In this document: positions 22,836 through 35,506 of the stretch, piece by piece
How positions within the stretch are numbered: the first letter of the stretch is position 1
Layout of the letters: every line of letters begins with the position of its first letter
From: Atherinomorus stipes
Lineage: Eukaryota; Chordata; Actinopteri; Atheriniformes; Atherinidae
Direction of reading: 5' to 3'
DNA: 64,000 nt
NCBI GenBank assembly: GCA_023101725.1
Contig: JALJCO010003012.1
Location: forward strand, 1,419,001 to 1,483,000
The notes under the pieces: model-generated
The model's database searches: none
Seen by the model: only the letters and a program-made list of their open reading frames with translations
Told to the model about the DNA's origin: nothing
Made by a program: the position numbers and the translations under genes

Positions 22836-25800
22836 GCAACAGTATTTCAATTAAAACATAGACTTTATTAAATGTTCAGTTTCTGATGACTCTTGACTGA
22901 CCTTTGCTGCTGCAGCAGTCGTTACAAGAGGTCAACATTTATTGCTGAAAAAGTGGTCTTGTTGCAACAAATGCAGTCACTGAACTTCTGCTGAACAAGA
23001 TATTCGATGTCATTTCTTATAATAACAGCGTTAAGCTAATATTAAAAACAACAACAGTCACCTGTTAATTGGACATGTTGTCATACAAGTCATAAAAGAA
23101 GTCAAAAGTCTTGACTTTTTGCATTTACACATCATCACTCTGACTGTGGATCAATAAAATCAAAAACCTTTGGAGTGATTTTTTGTACCTTTTCGAGCCA
23201 CTTTTTTTTTTTTTTTTTACAAAGTCCTCAGAAATTTGTCTGTGCCATGATGCACTTTCCAACCCTGCCACCTATGGGAAAAAAATTTCTTGGCTGGAAA
23301 CATTTCCAACAAATAAGAGCATCTAAAAGAGATATGATGCATAATATATATCTGATATCTGCCTCATCTTTAAATATGTTAGCATTAAAGTCAACCCGTA
23401 TATCCACCATAAACACGAAAAATTAACCACAAGCAATATCCACTGTAGTGTGGTCCCCCCCAAATCAACCAAAGCTGACTGACAATAGCTTACTTAGAGT
23501 CAAAGGAAAGGATTTACATCATTTTCATTGAGGCCTTATGCTCTATAATGTAGAATGTTCTATTTTAATCTGGTTTAACTTTGGTATGAGCCAGATTGGA
23601 CCAGTTTAAGCCCTGAGAACTTTCAGTGTTAAAAGTGAGATCTCTGTTCCCTCTGCTGATACTGTAAAGTCATAGAGTTTCAGGTAAGTAATAAAAGATC
23701 TGCATTTGGTACTTTTCAGTCTTATGCAGGTTCTGCAAAGTACAATGTATTTTTTATTCACTGTCACACTCAAAAAATGTAAAACCTCATATGTACTTCC
23801 TATTTCATTCAATGATCTTGATATCAGTAGTCTGTGCAGAAGGCACGGTAATGTGTTTTCAGGAAATAGATGCAGGACCATATCTCCATGAATCTCAGGG
23901 TGCATGCACTTACAAAAAAGAAAAGAAAAAAACATATCATTAGGTCCAACACCGAAAAACTTACTAAAGATGACTAAAAACAGATGCAAATATAAGTAGA
24001 CTTCTGGTTTCAGTTGTTTGTTTCCTAAAGCTCCAGGCTTAAGAAGAGTACTGTTTACTGTTCAAGAGATCAGTCATTGAGTGGAAAAGCAAGATTTAAG
24101 CTCCTAGTATACTCTGTGTACATTGGCTGCACTTCAATGTCCCTGAGCAACAATCAATTCCTAATCCTAAATCCCTGAGTGTGATTTCTCAGCTAACTGT
24201 GACCTCTGACTCCCCTGTTCACATTGCAAAGATAAAACTTTCATTTTCAGTCGGCTCAAAGAGTCAATGAAACATCAGTCATCTTTTTTTTAGAGTTTCC
24301 ATGCCATCAACTAAACAATGCTCATGGAAATGGCAACTACCCCAGCGACAAGTAATTCAGAATACATGCCAAACAGTGGACTTTCTTCATATACAGAAAA
24401 AAATGGGGAAATCCAAGACATAATTTAGGGGTGAAAGACAAATAGATGGGGGAAGAGTTGAAACAACGCAGGAGGAGGCAGGGAGAAAGATAGACAGTGA
24501 AGACGACAGGGCTGTGAGAGATGTTTCACCTGCCATCATTTTTCTCTGCTCTTGGAAATGCATCATCAGTCATTGGGGGGGTGGGGGTGCATGACTTGCA
24601 GTATCATCATCACTCACACAGACACAGACACACACGAGCCCAAACACAAGGCGTATTTTAAGGTATAATGCAGCAGCCTATAATTTGAGTTCCCTCCATG
24701 CAGCATTTTGCTGAGCTTATAAAACCGCCTGAAGCTAATGGTGTGATGGATCCCTCTATTATCACCCAATGCAGGAGAAGAGAGTGAGGTATGGTGAGAT
24801 AAAGGAATGTAATTGGATAGTATTTTAGTCGTGGCAAAAAAAAAAAGCAGGCGGTCAGAGACAGAAAAGAGCAGAAACAAAGACATGAAAACATACTCTA
24901 AGAATGAAGTTTAAAAGCCGTCCCCATGTGATGGGATTTAATCAAACATGTCTTTACAATAATTCCAACTGTGATACAATGAAGTTCAGAACGTAGAGGA
25001 ATAATGAAGTCATGCAATGTGCAGCACTGGACAAACGTCTTATATAAACAGTAAAGAAGGTGTTTGCTAATTCTCAGGAGCAACAAATTAATTGACAACC
25101 GCAAGAATTGTTCAATTGCTTAGTCCACCACTTTGGTGCAGAGGGAAATTATTCACTGTCTGCTGCAACTCAGTGGCATATTGTGCACACATTCAAAGCA
25201 GCAGACACTATGAACCTGATCATTTAATCATTTTTAGATGAATGTCTCAAGCAGATTTCAATAAAGTGTGAAAGAGCTTTCACATTCAACCAAATGAACA
25301 ATAAATGCATTAGCATCCCTTCAACTTTTAATTGTGCATCGTCATCACTTGCAAATGTTGTTCTGGCTCTTGATTCAGTTGTATACACAAAAGAATCACA
25401 TCAGTTCTAGTATAACTGTTTGTTTAAACAAGTTATAAAATTACTTTATATAAATAGCCTAAACATGAACAGCTTATTTAAATGTACATAATAATTTACT
25501 GGTTAGATGTTAAAATCCAAAAAAATACAACTTTAGTATGATGCTTTTCTCCAAGCTTGACAATAAATGAACATAATGATTTAAATACTCCCAACACTGT
25601 TATGTTTTATTCCAAAATCCTGACCTCAGTTCCCATCTTTATCAGTTAAATATTAATGTACTACATTAGGTCATTGTAATAGTTAACTGCTGTGGCTCAA
25701 ACACAAAGAGTTCTGAAGGGGCATTTGAGCCAACCTTTTTCAAGTACTAATCAGTCTATCTTGACTCAAATTTTGTGAATTGTTAAAGGTAACAACTGCC

Positions 25801-28236
25801 TGCAAGGGGGGCACATAGAAATACTTCTTTTTAAATTAAGTGAATTCACAAATCAGTTTATAATCAATTTACTTTTGACATGGCATGTGTTTAATCCACA
25901 ATGGAGTGAAGCTTTACCCACAATTTCTCCGAGGCTTTTGGGATTGGAACAAAAACCACAAAAAGGAAGAAAGTAAAAACATACAGTAATGAACAGGTTG
26001 ATTTTGTCCCATAATATTTCTGCCATAACCAATGTGTCCATTAACTGTTGGTGGGTGTGACGAACTCAATAACACATGAAGACGAAGCCTCAAGTCTCTA
26101 AATGTCTCAAAGGGTAGAGCAACTCTAGAGGGGATTTTATCCCTGAGTGAAGTATTGGAAATAGAGTAAGGAAATGTGTGCATATGTGTGGGTGTGTTCG
26201 TGTGAACAAAAAAAAAACGAACAGTGAAGCTGGTCCCTGCTGGCGTAGAACTAAATGTCACAGTTTGATTAGAATAAATAGTCTTATACGTGCTCTGGGA
26301 CTGGGCACTAATACGGTGCAAAGAGAGCATGTATGTGTGGTGACTCAGAGTTTTTGTTCCATTTCTCTCTATTCTTCTTTTTTGCAATACTCTCTCACAC
26401 ACAAATGCTCACACACACACACTCTTGGACAATCTGACTTTACCTCTTTCTGACCTACCCAATGGGTCTTTGGGCAGATGTGTAAGTCTGAACAACACAA
26501 TCAGAAAGCCGTTACTGCCTCAGGGTCTGAACTTTACACCTCCGCCTCCCCCCCCCTCTTGCTTTGTTTGTCATTCACACACACTCACTCTCCATTTGTA
26601 TTACTTCAACGTGTCTGATACATACTGACTCATCAACATTATAACAGTGCTTGTAAACAGCAGAGAACAAGCAAAAACAATATTAACTGTGTGTACATCT
26701 GTGTAATAAGTTTATTTTTCAGGTATTTGAGCTGAGGAGGGCCCATCTTTTACTTCATTCCCAATAGTTCTCACTCTCTCAAAATATACTCAACACCCCT
26801 CATCCTGACACCACCTCTAATTACTTGAGCTTTGGATCAGATGTACTGTCAAAGACTTAAAGGTAATAACTTGGCAAGGATGCAAGTGAACCTTCATGCT
26901 TTAAACTCTTTATGACCAATGACATGGTGTGGACGCACATTTGCAAAGTAATAATCTCATAGTACTACAACATAGTAAGTTTTTGTTGGTAGTACTTTTT
27001 ATGTAAAACCAGTGAGCATATGAAAGGCAAAACATCTGGTCAATCTGCACACTGATAACTTTCATGTGGTTAACCAGCAATAATCATAGTAGTAATGTGT
27101 GCGTAGTAATGGACCCCTAAAGTAGTACAGTAGCTCTCATCACTTGTTTGGAATAAAACTGTTAATGGAACACTGATGGGAGGAGGAGCAGGAGGAGAAA
27201 AGAGGAAAGTTGGCAACAGAGAGACATGTCAACCACAGCTTTATACTGGGTCCGTGCACACTGCGACCCGTCTTCACCCCGGCTTGGCACCGACCTCTAT
27301 TGCGCGACCATTTACAACATGCACTGCACACTTTAGTGCTCTCTGTGTTGCTAGATCCACCAGATCACGGAATCACATGGGAACTTCAAGGTCATGCATG
27401 ATTTCTTCAGTCCACGTGAGAACCGTCATGGATAAAGAGAGCTGCGTGTAGACAAAATGACACTCTACCTCTCTGGTTCTTCTTTGGTTCTCTTGGATTA
27501 ATCTTTGTCAGTATTGTGGAACTACCATGGGTATGGCCATGTTTAGCTGTGCATGGTGCGGCGTGCACAGTACGCAGCGCTCACAGACTCGGCGTACAGC
27601 TGGAGTAAGGATAAAGTTAAGAGATCTGTGCAATGAATGGAAATCAGACAGCAGTTGATGGTGTCCATCATGCCAAATTCATGTCTGTTGAGATTTCATC
27701 AGTAGACTGTCATCCAATAAATAACAGAGTTGATGACATATACAGTAGTTGATGCAGTCACTGCATGAAAAGTGAGATTTCCATCCTCGTAAATGCCCAG
27801 AAATGTCTCTAGCTTTCATCAGTTTAATCAAGTTTACACACTGCAAACACCACATTCATCTGTGCCACATATTGATGGAAACAGACCATGCGAGTGCGCA
27901 TGCGCTAATGACCTAATTAGCATATGAATGAGTTATCTTACAACAGCAGCTTTCCAGACCAAGCAAATACCGTCTCCAGTTACTCCAGTGCACCAGTCAC
28001 CCATGAACTTGGGAAGACTGCACAAGAAATATAAGGTGGGCAGCTGAGGGGAGGAAGCCAGTAAACATCCATCTCTATGATATGCCATCAGTCTGGATGG
28101 GAGAAATCCTCTGTTTGATACAATATCATAAAAGTATAGTGTCTTCGGCCTGACTCGACTGTGGTCTTGAACTAGTTATTCAAGATGTTTGAAAGTCTTT
28201 CAAAGTTTTTATTTTTGCATGGCCTGCTGTTTCACT
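22836..28236. other. Intronic DNA, no feature recognised
   Basis: It contains a T17-18 run at 23201-23218, an A run near 24836-24846, C runs near 26550, and CA-rich patches at 26395-26425. The longest frame of the window (162 codons, minus strand, 25914-26402) lies here and shows no domain, signal or biased composition. I treat it as chance. Confidence 0.5.
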
Positions 28237-28330
28237 TAGGCCTAATTCATATTTTCACCCCCTAGCCCTTTCCCTGTGCCCTCACACTTGAAAGTGCTAG
28301 GGACTGAATTATTCCCCTAAGAAATGGGAA
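28237..28330 (+). mobile_element. Fragment of an AGGCCTAATTCATATTTTCA-type inverted-repeat element
   Basis: The sequence up to CCCCCTAGCCCTTTCCC resembles the left end of the complete element at 45986 (AGGCCCAATTCCAATG...CTAGCCCTT). No right end was found. Confidence 0.45.
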
Positions 28331-28633
28331 ATAGTGGTTTTCATATCTTATCCACCTTATTCCTGAGCGAGCACATGTAAAAAAGATACTGAAAATAGCA
28401 CTTCGCCATTGGCTCACAGCATAAGATGTTTCGGTTTCGGCTAGCAGTTTAGTCAAACATTTCAACATGAGTATTCATAACATTTCGAAACAATTTTCCA
28501 CAGAAAAATGTACTTGCACGGTTTGGGAACACGTTGTGTGGTTCGTGGTTGTACTAACAAGCAGAGAAAGTTGAATTTGTGGCTAAAACAGCGATTTGTA
28601 GAACATGCCCCCTGGTCTTAGTGAGAGTGGCTC

Positions 28634-28690
28634 CAGGGCTCCAGACTGCGACGTAGTGGTCGCATTTTAGGATTAAAATATCATCTACTT
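28634..28690 (+). mobile_element. Left tip of a CAGGGCTCCAGACTGCG-type hAT element
   Basis: CAGGGCTCCAGACTGCGAC followed by TAGTGGTCGCATTTTAG resembles a fish hAT terminus. It runs directly into LINE sequence and no partner end is visible. Confidence 0.4.
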
Positions 28691-28704
28691 TTAAGTAAAT
28701 AAGA

Positions 28705-29602
28705 TCTTATCCCACCTCTTTCAACAAAACACGACCAACCTCATTCCTCTGTAATACTCTGCTCCCCATCTCTGGAATTCCCTCCCTCCCGATATCCGCA
28801 GCGGACTCCTTCTCTCTCTCCAAATCCAGACTCAAAACTCCTGACGTCCTGTACAGACGTCTGATTTCACCTATTTCCATGTACATCAATCTAATGTTGT
28901 TTTCTGTGTTCTGCTTAGTGTTTTAGTTTAATGCTTTGTCCGCTTTGTACAGTGTCCTTTGGTGCTTTGTAGGGATGCACCGAAAATTCGGCCACCAAAA
29001 GTTTTCGGCCAAAAATGACCCAAAAGTGCATTTTCGGTTTTCGGCCGAAACAACACAGCCGAAACTTGTGATGATGCAACAAACAGCGCATCCAGCATGC
29101 AACTTATGAACTTTGTGTTTTTATGTGAAAATATATTTAATTTCACTGTCTTTCAGCAGCCGGTCAGTTATAAGCCTGTATATTATTATTTGTTGTAATA
29201 GTCCTACAGAAAAAAAATGTAAAAGGCATTATGGAATGTACACGAGTGAAGTCAAACTAAATATTTTATTTTGAATTTTAATCTATAGTGTACATTCTGT
29301 AATGTCAGGGGTAAATAAATATTTTGATACTTTTGTACTTGATTTGTTGCAATGATTGATTTTAGTGAAGTTAGTACACATCGTAGCTAAAAGTGCTACA
29401 GTTCTAATAATTGACATTTTTTTCGGTGTTCGGTTTTCGGCCTTGGTTTGTTCATTTTTTGTTTTAGGTTTCGGTCAAGTATTTTCATTTCGGTGCATCC
29501 CTAGTGCTTTCATAAGGCAAATTAAATGTGTATACTGTTATTATTATTATTATTATGCACATTATTATTATTATCATTATGATGATGATTATTATTATTA
29601 TT
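28705..29602 (+). mobile_element. 3' end of an L2-type LINE, split by a hAT insertion
   Basis: The plus strand encodes APHLWNSLPPDIRS, the conserved tail of L2-type reverse transcriptases, with a frameshift before the SLSKSRLKT motif. The 3' untranslated end CGCTTTGTACAGTGTCCTTTGGTGCTTTG breaks at 28969 and resumes after 29511 with CATAAGGCAAATTAAATG. It ends in (TTA)n at 29538-29602. The body upstream is missing, a normal 5' truncation. Confidence 0.75.
28970..29503. mobile_element. 534-bp non-autonomous hAT element inserted in the L2 end
   Basis: The termini TAGGGATGCACCGAAAAT and the inverted TAGGGATGCACCGAAAT pair, with GGTTTTCGGCC words inside both ends. The flanks GTGCTTTG (28962-28969) and GTGCTTTC (29504-29511) are an 8-bp target duplication with one mismatch, diagnostic of hAT. 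Removing the element and one duplication restores a continuous L2 tail. Confidence 0.92.
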
Positions 29603-32048
29603 AGGTACTGCAAGCCTCGATGCTTTTGCAATTGCCCATTGCTTCACAGTCAGACGTGACAGAGCTGAGAAGTAGCTAAAGGCTGCTGTTTGTTATTTTT
29701 GGCCACATCTTCATCATCCTCCTCCCACCCCTCTGTTGCAGGAGGCGGAGGAAATGTGATGTTGTCCTGTCCGAGCTGTGACAGCTGATGTTCCCACGTA
29801 GTTTACCTAAAAAGCTTGTAGAAAAGTGGAGTAGCGTGAACATCTAGCATGTAAATAAATGCCGGTTCCGGTCAAACCGGAAGTTTCTCGCATATTTCAC
29901 GCAAGGGCTCATGGGGCATAGGAATAAGGTAGATACATTTTATACAAAAAAATATTTACGTTTGTGGATTTCTCTGCCTGCCGCCTTCGATCTAGTCCTT
30001 CCACTTGAGTTTCTTTGGGGGAATGTGTTTTTTGTATTCAAGCCATTGATCACTGCTCGATGTACCATTCAAGCATAAAAAGATGCTTTACTCTACAGAT
30101 GATCCAGTTACAAAGCTTTGCCATTTGATGCCAGATATTAACATTTCATACAAGCACTTTTCACTAAGCATTTACTTATGATTTAGTATATCTGTACTGA
30201 ATCATAAAATAAAGGTGAAAAAAGATGGCATCCCCCAAACACTGGCCAACCAATGTTGGGATGTTGACTGAAGTTTTTTTGACTCTTTGGATGATTTTCT
30301 TTATAACACTATTTCAGAGGGTGTTTTTGCTTTTTTTTTTTTTTTTTTTTTGTGATTCCCAAAGGCAAACAGTACAACACCACTTTTAACAGCATGAGAA
30401 GAAAAAAAGAATCCAGTGACACCAGAAGCATGGCTCTGTCTGGTTACTAAATAGACATAATCCATATGCTTCAACCCATGATCATTATGCTGGCAAAATG
30501 ACAGCATCATAAATACATGTCAGCAGGATACATACTGCGGCAAGTATCTGTCAGTTTATAATACAGACATAATCTACACGCTTCAACCCCTAAGCACCAT
30601 AAATACATGACAGCAGGAAGCATGGTCGAGGGGAACATCTGGTCAACAGAGCTTATCAAAACCAACATGAGGTAATAACTTTGCACAAATACACAAAGTC
30701 CTGTTACTGATAAAAAATATTTGCTTGAAAAATATTTGACATTGATGAGAACAAAGGAAAATAGATAAAAGTGTAGAAAAAGAGATGAATGTAAGATAAA
30801 ATGAGACAATGAGAACAAGAAAAACAGACAGAGAAAACGGAAAAATGAAAACCATAAATTGATTAGCTTATTCCACAGCCACGACGGTGTAATGAAACGT
30901 ATCTATCAGCCATTTCTCCCTCTCCTCCCTTTTTTTCCATTCTCCAATCCCCTTTCCTCCATCTTTCCTGGCCTTGATATTTCTGCTCCGCTTTCCCAGA
31001 GCCACCAACAATGACACACACAACTCAGCACAAACCTCAGTTCCATTAAGCATAACAAAACATTCATTTAACAATCACATTTGTTTTGCTAATCTTCTCT
31101 TTTTATCTACATACCAACTGCTGTCTACCTCAGCTTTGAATCCTGCGACGTGGCATGCCCCTTTTGCTGTTAAATAATTGGCTAATTATCAGAGACCTTT
31201 AATACTTTCCCTTTATCTGTAATGACAAAGCTTTACAACAACTGTACTAGATCTCTGCCACACTGTGAATCATTTGTTCTTAAATATATCACATGGCTAA
31301 AACATCCAGAGCTCAGGGTGTATCATATCATGTACATATAAATATTCCATAGCCACAAGGCACGAAGCTGGAACTATTTCTGCTTGTAGCCAGTAGAATA
31401 TGACAGCAAAATAATCTAACTTAGCTAGTGAATCTATAAACTTACATGACATCCCATGCATGGTCTTAGTAAACTGCTGCCCCAAGTTACAATTAGCTGA
31501 ATGGCCAGCTTCATCGTGAACAGTATTCTAATGAACCAATAATGTCTCCCAAAATGCCCTGCAATGTCACTGCAAGGCACACAGGAGCTGGGGGACCTTC
31601 AATGATCTGAATATGTCAAGAAATTATACATAGGCCTTATTGCTCATTGAGCTGCAAAACACACCAGTGAGGCAGGTGAGGAATAAGTACTGCAGTCCGC
31701 TTGTCACCATGCACATTAAGTTTATGAAATAACAGATTTGATATGAAGGACATTATGACAATATTAAGTTCATTGTCTCAGATTGGAGGTTTTGGAATAG
31801 CAGTGAATTCATGTTAACAAGGCTTGTTAGAAGTTCTGTTCATTAAATTTCAACATTCTTAGGTAATCCATTTGAAGACAAAATCATCTTCATGAACATT
31901 ATATGGCCAGTTGGTGAAATCATCTATGCTGCTTTAAACACGTCATTACTTCCTATTTCTTAACTTTGTATAATTTTTTTTTCATGATAAAACACTGATT
32001 GTCTATATCACCTTCATGGTAAAATAAATATACAATAATGTTACAGTA
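29603..32048. other. Intronic DNA with a local duplication
   Basis: A T run at 30330-30351 and the tandem duplication near 30.5 kb are the only structures noticed. A GCCGGTTCCGGTCAAACCGG word with inverted symmetry lies near 29861-29882. No coding signature. Confidence 0.45.
30453..30625 (+). repeat. Imperfect tandem duplication, period 112 bp
   Basis: AGACATAATCCATATGCTTC at 30453 recurs as AGACATAATCTACACGCTTC at 30565, and ATAAATACATGTCAGCAGGA recurs as ATAAATACATGACAGCAGGA. The second unit carries an internal deletion. Confidence 0.75.
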
Positions 32049-32310
32049 ACTCCTGGACGCCTCCCTGATGAGTTGTTCTGGGCATGTCCCACTGGGACGA
32101 GACCCCGGGGAAGACCCAGGACATGCTGGAGGGATTATGTTTCTTGGCTGGCCTGGGAATGCCTCTGGATCCCCCCGGATGAGTTGGTGTATCTGGCTGG
32201 GGAGAGGGAAGTCTGGGCTTCCCTGCTTAAGCAGCTGCCCCCACAACCTGACCTCGGATAAGCAGAAGAAAATGGATGGATGGATGGATGGACGGATGGA
32301 TGGATGGATG
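32049..32310 (+). mobile_element. Rex3-like (RTE clade) LINE 3' end with GATG tail
   Basis: The plus strand encodes the C-terminal tail of an RTE-type reverse transcriptase: RPRGRPRTCWRDYVSWLAWE, then EREVWASLL and PDLG (32073-32261). After the stop come AAGCAGAAGAAAATGG and tandem GATG repeats. Rex3 3' ends are known to consist of GATG repeats. The 5' part is absent, as is usual for truncated copies; the strand is opposite to ctnnd2. Confidence 0.8.
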
Positions 32311-32589
32311 ATCATGCAAAGACTTGGGTGGGCCAATTTGTTTTTTCAAATCATGATACTTGAAAAGCCTTAGTTGGGTCAACAATTGTAAGATTGTTAC
32401 AATTAGGAGCTGTTTATGGTTGCTAGCATAGTGTTTCCTTTGTATATTTGGGATTTGTTTTTGTCTTATGCCATCAGATTGCTTTCTTTTTCTTTTTATT
32501 GTTTTTTTTCTGTGTGTTGTTTCATAAATTACCTTAATCAATCATCTCTGCCATTTAGTGTTGCTGAGCCGTGCCAGGGTTCTAAGTTA

Positions 32590-33745
32590 CATAAAACATT
32601 TATGACTGGGTACCCCTTGCAAGCATTGGCTTGGACCCCCTTCTGCCTGTAGAGCTGCTTTAATTCTTCACATAGATTCAACAAGGTGTTGGAGACATTC
32701 CTCAGAGATTTTGCTCTATATTGGCATGACAGCATCACACAGTTGCTGCAGATTTGCCAGCTGAACATGCATAATGAGAATCTCTGACTCCACCACCTCC
32801 CAAAGGTGCTCTATTGAGATTTGGTCACTATGGAGGCCATTGGAGTACCGGGAACTCATTGTCATGTTTGAGAAATCTGTATGATATTGTTACAGCTTTG
32901 TGACATAATTCAGTATCCTGCTGGAAGTAACCATCAGAGGGTGGACACACTTTAATTAAAAAAAAAGGAATGCACATGGTCAGCAATGAATGTTGAGGTA
33001 GTTTGTGGCATTGAAACCATGCTCATTTGGTATAAAGGGACCCAAAGTGTGCTAAGAAAACATCCCCCACCACTGCACCTTTCTATTGATTCAAGGCAGG
33101 ATGGAAATGTGTTGGTCGTGAACCCCATAATTCGCAAAAAAAACTCACGAACTGGCCAATATTTTCCCCATTTTCTGTTGTCTAATTTTGGAAATAAATA
33201 AATTGAATTTGATCTTGTATAGATTATAGCCTCGGTTTCCTGTTCTTACAAGAGTGGCATCAGTGTGGTCTTCTGCTGCTGTAGCCCATCTGCTTCAAGG
33301 TTGCTGCACAACTTGGTTTTAACCAGTGGTTATTTCACTTACTGTTGCATTTCTATCATCTCAAAGCAGTCTGCCCATTCCCCTCAGACCCCAACAAGGC
33401 ATTTTCATCTAGACAACTGCCGCTTATTGGATATTTTTTCCTTTTACTAACCATTCTCTGTAAATACAAGAGACAGTTGTGCATGAAAATCCCAATAGAT
33501 CAGCAGTTTCTGGAATACTCAGACCAGCCTGTCTGGCACAACCATGCCACATTCTAAGTCACTTAAATTCTCTTTCATCCTCTTTCATCCCCATACTGAT
33601 ACTCAAATTGAACTTTAGCAAGTCATCTTGACCACGTCTACATGTCTAAATGCATTCAGTTGCTGCCATGCGATTGGCTGATTATCTATTTGTGTTGACA
33701 AGCAATTGAACAGATGTATCTTGTCAAGTGATACACCTAGTACGG
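32590..33745 (-). pseudogene. Tc1-like transposon relic (second family), transposase on the minus strand
   Basis: Read on the minus strand, blocks of a fish Tc1 transposase appear in order from 33600 downwards: the helix-turn-helix part around GLVxVFQKLLIYWDFHAQ, then a damaged centre, LSTLWVPLYQMSMVSMPQT (about 33020-33070), a YFQQDT...HKA block around 32910, LQWPP near 32840, EHLWEVVE near 32805, and the C-terminal LVESM-like end near 32690. Stops, indels and a foreign A/T-rich stretch near 33180-33230 break the frame. The terminal repeats are decayed beyond certain placement, so the edges are approximate. Confidence 0.75.
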
Positions 33746-34865
33746 TATAAAATTAAATTAGAATATCCACTTATAGATTATTAACAATTCAATGTCAACA
33801 ATATATAATTGAAATAAATAAATACTATCCAGAAAATAATAGCTCTTTTTAAAACACTGCTAATTAAAACAACCAGAAATTTTGTGGTATGCCTTTCAGA
33901 ATATACTGAAGGTCTAAGCTGCACAGCCATTCAAGCAGAAAAGACCGCATGAGCCAAAGCTTCCCCCTGGCTGCCGCTTACCACTAATGTAAGAAAAATG
34001 ATAGATTAGACCCCGCATGCTGTTTCCTGTGTGCCTGCATGCGGGTGTGTATGTGTGCCCGTCTATGCCCCTTCCCTGTAAACTGTTGTGTCGCATGCCA
34101 ACAGTTCACAGAGTGAACAGATGTTAGTCAGTATTGCCTTGGGTTCCTGCACCACAGTCAAGCATTTTTTTAGGGTCCTCAGGTCTGAGGAGGAGTCCAT
34201 GGAGATGCCTGAATTGCTTTATCGAGTGGAACACAACTAAGGACACGCAGGCTCAAGCAGCTGCCAAAAATACACACAGACACACAAAAACAAACACAGC
34301 ATTTGCTCCAAGCATGTACAACACAAACCTCATAATGCTCACACGTTGGAATAAATTCACACAAGTCTACAGGGTACTAAATGTGTGTAAGTTCACTTTC
34401 AAGTTCACAGACCCCATCAGTCCGTCTTTAAAGGATTTCCATTTTTCTTTTTAATTTGGCTATTTTATTTGTATTACTTCACGTTAAGGTTAAGCCTTAT
34501 TAGAACAGCTCTGTTCTGGGCACAAACTGAATTCTATATTTAGCTGCTGCCTGTTATTGAGACCCTGATGAAGAGAAAAGTGAGTATCAATGTTGAAGTG
34601 CATAGGAAAGGTTACTGCTGTCTCTCTGAATGGTATCAGCCTTGTTCTGATCATCTACTTATATTCACAGTTGTTTTATATTGCAGTCAGCTACATAATG
34701 GAAGCATAGTTTATGTTCAGTGTTGCAGTAGTTCTGCATCTTGGGTAGTGTTAGCTACAGTGTTGGCAGAGTTTTTGCAGGTTCTCTTTATGCAGGAAGG
34801 ACTAATACTACATGTAGCGTGAAATGACACTTTACACAAAACATAGCAAAACCTGCAATCAAGAA
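33746..34865. other. Intronic DNA, no feature recognised
   Basis: AT-rich sequence with no repeats, transposon ends or exon-like segments that I can support. Confidence 0.45.
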
Positions 34866-35140
34866 TTAAAGGTAGGATAGGGGATCCTGTAAAAACAATT
34901 GTAGCAAGCTACTTTTGAAAACACAGTGTCAGTAAGGCAGCAAAACACCCAGCCGAAGCCACGCCTCCAGCGCGAAGGAACACACACTCCCAGAAATTTT
35001 CTGATTTCCCCCCACACCACCCCAACCACCACCACTGCCTCACCCCCCACTGTCATAGTTAAACTGGCCCATTCACTCCCCATTGTTTCACAAATCAGGT
35101 AATCTAAATCTTGTAGCCAAGTTCTAAATGTCACCGCCAC
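34866..35140 (+). mobile_element. TTAA-ended element, family B, left part only
   Basis: TTAAAGGTAGGATAGGGGAT, then TAGCAAGCTACTTTTGAAAA and GCCACGCCTCCAGCGCG align with the left half of the complete copy at 22181. The similarity fades by about 35140 and no right terminus follows. Confidence 0.7.
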
Positions 35141-35263
35141 TTCACTATTTCACCTGTTCAGTGTATGCTAAAAAAGGATTATTATCATAATAGCTAACTA
35201 AACAGAAGTTACTGTACAATTTTTCATATCATATCATAGTATACATACATACATACATGCATG

Positions 35264-35265
<2 letters not shown>

Positions 35266-35297
<32 letters not shown>
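35266..35297. repeat. (AT)n microsatellite
   Basis: About 15 AT units preceded by (CATA)n words. Confidence 0.9.
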
Positions 35298-35303
<6 letters not shown>

Positions 35304-35428
35304 GGGGTGTGCAATGCAATCAATAATTGTATTTGCTGAGGGGAGGGGGAGGGGGAGTATTTGTATGTCAAATCGGGTGAATTAAAAAAAAAAAAAAAAA
35401 AACCATAGAAAATGACACGCATAAAGAC

Positions 35429-35506
35429 TGCCACACCTGGGAATCAAACCCGCCATCATCCATTTACAAGACAGCAGCTTTAACCTCTATGCTATACACC
35501 AGCACA
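35429..35506 (-). repeat. tRNA-derived sequence (SINE head)
   Basis: On the minus strand, GTATAGCATAGAGGTTAA resembles a tRNA A box and GGGTTTGATTCCCAG is a near-perfect B box with flanking T-arm pairing. The spacing of about 40 nt is that of a tRNA. A T-rich stretch follows, then (in plus terms) an A20 run at 35383-35402. It is more likely a SINE head or tRNA pseudogene than a working tRNA, since no clean acceptor stem forms. Confidence 0.5.

Noticed and set aside
23606..23989. 127-codon minus-strand frame
   Set aside because: Composition typical of translated AT-rich intron and no recognisable motif.
25914..26402. 162-codon open frame on the minus strand, the longest in the window
   Set aside because: No domain, motif, signal peptide or family resemblance; no splice or repeat context. 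Length is within chance for 64 kb of this composition when all six frames are scanned.
30330..30351. T22 run as possible LINE tail
   Set aside because: No LINE or SINE body lies next to it on either strand, so it is listed only as a homopolymer.
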